Source: Ktedonobacterales bacterium
GTDB lineage: Bacteria; Chloroflexota; Ktedonobacteria; Ktedonobacterales; JADMIN01
Direction: 5' to 3'
Assembly (NCBI GenBank): GCA_025928125.1
Contig: JAICKD010000118.1
Location: 1 to 7,908, forward strand
Length of the DNA stretch: 7,908 nt
Part shown: positions 5,362 to 7,908 of the stretch, in pieces
Layout: every line of letters begins with the position of its first letter
Numbering within the stretch: the first letter of the stretch is position 1
Notes under the pieces: model-generated
Told to the model about the DNA's origin: nothing
The model's input: the letters and a program-made list of their open reading frames with translations, nothing else
The model's database searches: none
Program-made: the position numbers and the translations under genes

Positions 5362-7908
5362 CTATATCTTTTCCAGATGCGCGAAATTGAGGTCAAGGGT
5401 CTTTTTGCCCACCTGATCGAACAACACCTCGGCGGTCTGCACGCCATTGTCGTCGGTCATGGTGAGCACCAGTCCGCGCCCGAAGAGGCGGTGGATAACG
5501 CGGTCACCCTCCTGAAGCTGCTGGGCGGGCGCATCACCAGGCTGGTCGCCCATATCCGCTGATGGGGCGGGGATGGCCGAGCGCGCGGGCTTCGACTGGC
5601 CGAACGTGGAAGGCGCTGGCGAAGCTGCCGTTGGCGACGATGATTCACGTCCATTGGCCGCGCCACGTCCGGCGCTTCGCCCACCTCCCGCGGCGTGCTG
5701 ACGCGAGAAATTGACCAGCTCGCGTGGGATCTCTTCGAGGAAGCGCGACGGCTCCTGCATCAATGCGTTGCCGCCGAAAAATGAGCGCCTGAACGCGCGC
5801 AGGAGATACAGCTGATGCATCGCCCGTGTAATGCCGACGTAGGCCAGCCGCCGCTCCTCTTCCAGTTCGCGCTGGCTCTCCATCGAGCGCGCATGCGGCA
5901 AAATGCCTTCTTCCAATCCGACGACAAAGACGACCGGAAACTCCAGCCCCTTCGCGGCATGCAGCGTTATCAGCGTGACGGCGTCCTGCCGCTGCTCCTC
6001 AGTGGCCAGCGAGCCGTTTTCACCTGTTTGCACAGTGTCTGACCCCCCCACGAGGGCCACATTTTCCAGGAAAAGCGGCAGCGCGGTCTCCGGATCCATC
6101 TCCTCAAAATCGCTGGCGACGCGGCGTAGCTCCTGGACGTTGTTCCAGCGGTCTTCGCCCTCGTCGGTGCCATCACGTAAATCTTGCGCGTAGCCGGTCT
6201 GCAAGACGATCTGGTCGATCACCTCTGGCAACGGACGCTCATGCGCCATCACGCGCAGACGGTCTATGAGCGAGGCGAAGCCCGTCAGGGCGCGTTTGCT
6301 GCCAGTCGTCAGGGTGGGATGCTCCTCGACGCCGCGCAGGGCATCGAGCGGCGAGAGCCCCTGCTGTTCGGCCCAGAGTAGCAACTCGTTCAGGGTCTTT
6401 GGCCCGATCTTGCGCGCCGGGACATTGATGATGCGCTGAAGCGAGGCGGTATCCGCGGGATTGAGCAGCAGGCGCAGATACGCCAGCATGTCTTTGACCT
6501 CTCTGCGCTCGTAGAATTTCTTGCTCCCGACGACGACGTAGCGCAGTCCGCTGCGGATGAACTGCTCTTCCAGGGCGCGGGACTGGGCGTTCGTGCGGTA
6601 CATGACGGCGCAATCACGCAATGTGCAGACGCCGCGCGCCACCAGCCGCCGAATCTCGTTGACGACGAACGCCGCCTCATCCTCTTCGTTATACGCCTCG
6701 TGTACGGTGATCTTGTCGCCGCCGCCGCGCTCGGTCCAGAGCTGCTTCTCCTGGCGGCTGACATTGCGCTTCACGACGCCCTGCGCCGCATCGAGGATGT
6801 TCTGGGTCGAGCGATAGTTCTGTTCGAGGACGATCACACGCATGGTGGGAAAGTCGCGCTGGAAGTCGCGCACCACTTCGGGATTCGCCCCGCGCCACCC
6901 ATAAATGGAATTATGGGTAACGATGCCATTGGCGATGAAATTGTGGGTGTTCTCAATGTTCAGGTCGTAGACAGGCTTATCGAGCGGCACCGTTTCAACG
7001 GATTCCACGAGATCATAGCCGCCGTCCGCGTCGAACATGACCATTCCTGGCCGAACCGAGGCTGCCGGGGTGAATGGCAGTGAGTTGCTTCCGGGACGTT
7101 CGCCATCGTTCTTTCCGAGCCGCGCGTGGCGGATAATATCGACATCGAGCAGGCCGCTGATATGCTCGGCGGTCTTCTGTATGCTCGCCATGCTTGCGTT
7201 CGCCGTCTCGTGACGCCAGCTGGCCTCGCCATGCCCCGACGCACGAACACTCAGACCAGCCATTTCGAGCACGTTCCTCGCCGCGACATCATTGCCAACC
7301 AGCGAGATACGGTGCATCGGCGTGGCTCCTCGCCGGTCGCCACACAGGGTAATAACAACATGATGGCGATTCGAGCTACACGATCTGGGGCGGAAATGTG
7401 GATGTTTGATGGAAAGTCTCACATACTCTAACAGTCGACGGGCGCTTGTTGTGGTATCGAAGGATGAAAATATGCGCTGAATGTAGCGCTCATCATGGAC
7501 AAGCCCATTCACTGAGCCACCCTTGCGTGCCACGAATGGAATGGTCGGAATACCATATTTCAAGGAGAGAATGTACTCTTCGAAGCGCGCTTCATTCTCA
7601 CTCTCGTGGGTGGAGACGATCCAGATGGCATCAGCATGTTCCTGCCGCGCACGAAGCATGAATCCAACTACCGGTTTTTCCTGGCTTTTCGTGTAAACCT
7701 GTGATGTGCCAAGCCGATACCCAACGCCACGTTTATGCATCAGGTATGTGAAATACAGTTGCGGTGTCGTCCCAAGGCGATAGCCCGCGAAGTGAATATG
7801 CTCAGGCGTGCTGACAAGCCGACGGCTCGCGCGCGTGGTGATCGCGATACCAGCGCCGCGTCCGTCACGCCGCGCCGACGAGATTACCCGCGCCGCTCGG
7901 AAGTCGCC
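5362..7908 (-). CDS. pcrA: UvrD/PcrA-type DNA helicase with in-frame intein (5' part beyond window)
   Basis: Superfamily 1A 3'-5' DNA helicase of repair and replication, acting in the cytoplasm. The frame is open to the right edge: 848 residues, the first 333 being intein. The 515-residue C-extein (5365-6909), numbered from its Ser1, shows SIYGWRGA (motif III region), EQNYRST (29-35, motif IV), TLITLHAAKGLEFPVV (312-327, motif V) and EEERRLAYVGITRA (350-363, motif VI). A low-complexity linker rich in Gly, Ser, Ala and Pro follows at about 405-465. It ends in a Tudor-like domain (about 466-515, GDRVIHRLFGRGLV), which in PcrA/UvrD relatives contacts RNA polymerase. Walker A, motif II and the start codon lie beyond the window. 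The ATG at 7740 is internal to the intein and is not the gene start. pcrA is preferred to rep because of the Tudor-like tail; uvrD is the equivalent name in many annotations. Confidence 0.93.
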   Translation of the reverse strand, partial: GDFRAARVISSARRDGRGAGIAITTRASRRLVSTPEHIHFAGYRLGTTPQLYFTYLMHKRGVGYRLGTSQVYTKSQEKPVVGFMLRARQEHADAIWIVSTHESENEARFEEYILSLKYGIPTIPFVARKGGSVNGLVHDERYIQRIFSSFDTTTSARRLLEYVRLSIKHPHFRPRSCSSNRHHVVITLCGDRRGATPMHRISLVGNDVAARNVLEMAGLSVRASGHGEASWRHETANASMASIQKTAEHISGLLDVDIIRHARLGKNDGERPGSNSLPFTPAASVRPGMVMFDADGGYDLVESVETVPLDKPVYDLNIENTHNFIANGIVTHNSIYGWRGANPEVVRDFQRDFPTMRVIVLEQNYRSTQNILDAAQGVVKRNVSRQEKQLWTERGGGDKITVHEAYNEEDEAAFVVNEIRRLVARGVCTLRDCAVMYRTNAQSRALEEQFIRSGLRYVVVGSKKFYERREVKDMLAYLRLLLNPADTASLQRIINVPARKIGPKTLNELLLWAEQQGLSPLDALRGVEEHPTLTTGSKRALTGFASLIDRLRVMAHERPLPEVIDQIVLQTGYAQDLRDGTDEGEDRWNNVQELRRVASDFEEMDPETALPLFLENVALVGGSDTVQTGENGSLATEEQRQDAVTLITLHAAKGLEFPVVFVVGLEEGILPHARSMESQRELEEERRLAYVGITRAMHQLYLLRAFRRSFFGGNALMQEPSRFLEEIPRELVNFSRQHAAGGGRSAGRGAANGRESSSPTAASPAPSTFGQSKPARSAIPAPSADMGDQPGDAPAQQLQEGDRVIHRLFGRGLVLTMTDDNGVQTAEVLFDQVGKKTLDLNFAHLEKI
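6910..7908 (-). mobile_element. Intein inserted in the helicase at Gln|Ser of the SIYGWRGA motif (N-terminus beyond window)
   Basis: A protein-splicing element within the helicase frame, of which 333 residues are visible. Near its start is the block B motif TPEH (34-37, in LVSTPEHIHFAGYR). The C-terminal end carries block F (VYDLNIENTHNF, 313-324) and block G (ANGIVTHN, 326-333), with the penultimate His332, terminal Asn333 and Ser as the first extein residue. These are the residues needed for Asn cyclisation and branching. The junction lies between bases 6910 and 6909. Block A with the initiating Cys or Ser is off the right edge. Between the splicing halves, residues of about 50-285 form an extra domain, presumably a homing endonuclease and DNA-recognition part; no LAGLIDADG decapeptide is seen. 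A hand count gives about 50% GC for 7381-7740 against about 65% for extein 6241-6480, in keeping with horizontal entry. Confidence 0.93.

Noticed and set aside
7012..7041. FDADGG in the intein as a LAGLIDADG motif
   Set aside because: It lacks the hydrophobic helix preceding the acidic residue and sits in the beta-rich C-terminal splicing region just before VYDL, where LAGLIDADG motifs do not occur.
5362..7740. A 792-residue helicase starting at the ATG at 7740
   Set aside because: The frame continues open to the window edge with intein block B sequence upstream, so this Met is internal to the intein.
1..7908. tRNA, rRNA, CRISPR array or insertion sequence
   Set aside because: I saw no regularly spaced repeats, tRNA-like cloverleaf, rRNA signature, transposase or terminal inverted repeats anywhere in the window.

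Overview
This window is a GC-rich bacterial chromosome fragment with three genes, all on the minus strand. Right to left (the direction of transcription) they are the end of a UvrD/PcrA DNA helicase interrupted by an intein, a complete helix-turn-helix regulator with a long tetratricopeptide (TPR) array, and the start of a large FtsX-type ABC transporter permease. The first and last genes run off the window edges. The permease style, the HTH-TPR regulator and the intein-bearing helicase together loosely suggest Chloroflexota, possibly Ktedonobacteria-like. This is an impression from family resemblance and no marker gene confirms it.

Layout. At 5362-7908 the helicase frame is open to the right edge. 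Its first 333 visible residues are intein (6910-7908), joined directly to a 515-residue C-extein that begins at the Ser of the helicase motif SIYGWRGA. The intein start and the N-terminal half of the helicase lie beyond the window. At 4740-5361 there is no convincing gene, only a few palindromes and a nested hairpin. At 4435-4739 lies a promoter-like pair, a leader rich in inverted repeats, and a perfect 8-bp inverted repeat (4461-4483) just upstream of the regulator's ribosome binding site. The regulator occupies 3079-4434 and is followed by a plausible intrinsic terminator (2976-3016). A 415-bp gap then carries a candidate extended -10 promoter for the permease, which starts at 2663 and runs off the left edge.

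How the parts work together. The terminator and separate promoter candidates suggest that the regulator and permease are separate transcription units. Autoregulation of the regulator through the 4461-4483 repeat, and control of the permease by the regulator, are inferences only. The helicase is a housekeeping repair and replication enzyme unrelated in function to its neighbours, and must splice out the intein to work. The most notable item is this intein: it splits the ATPase-coupling motif of the helicase, its central part is clearly lower in GC than the extein, and it holds a segment with no visible LAGLIDADG motif but with a pattern resembling a GIY-YIG nuclease.
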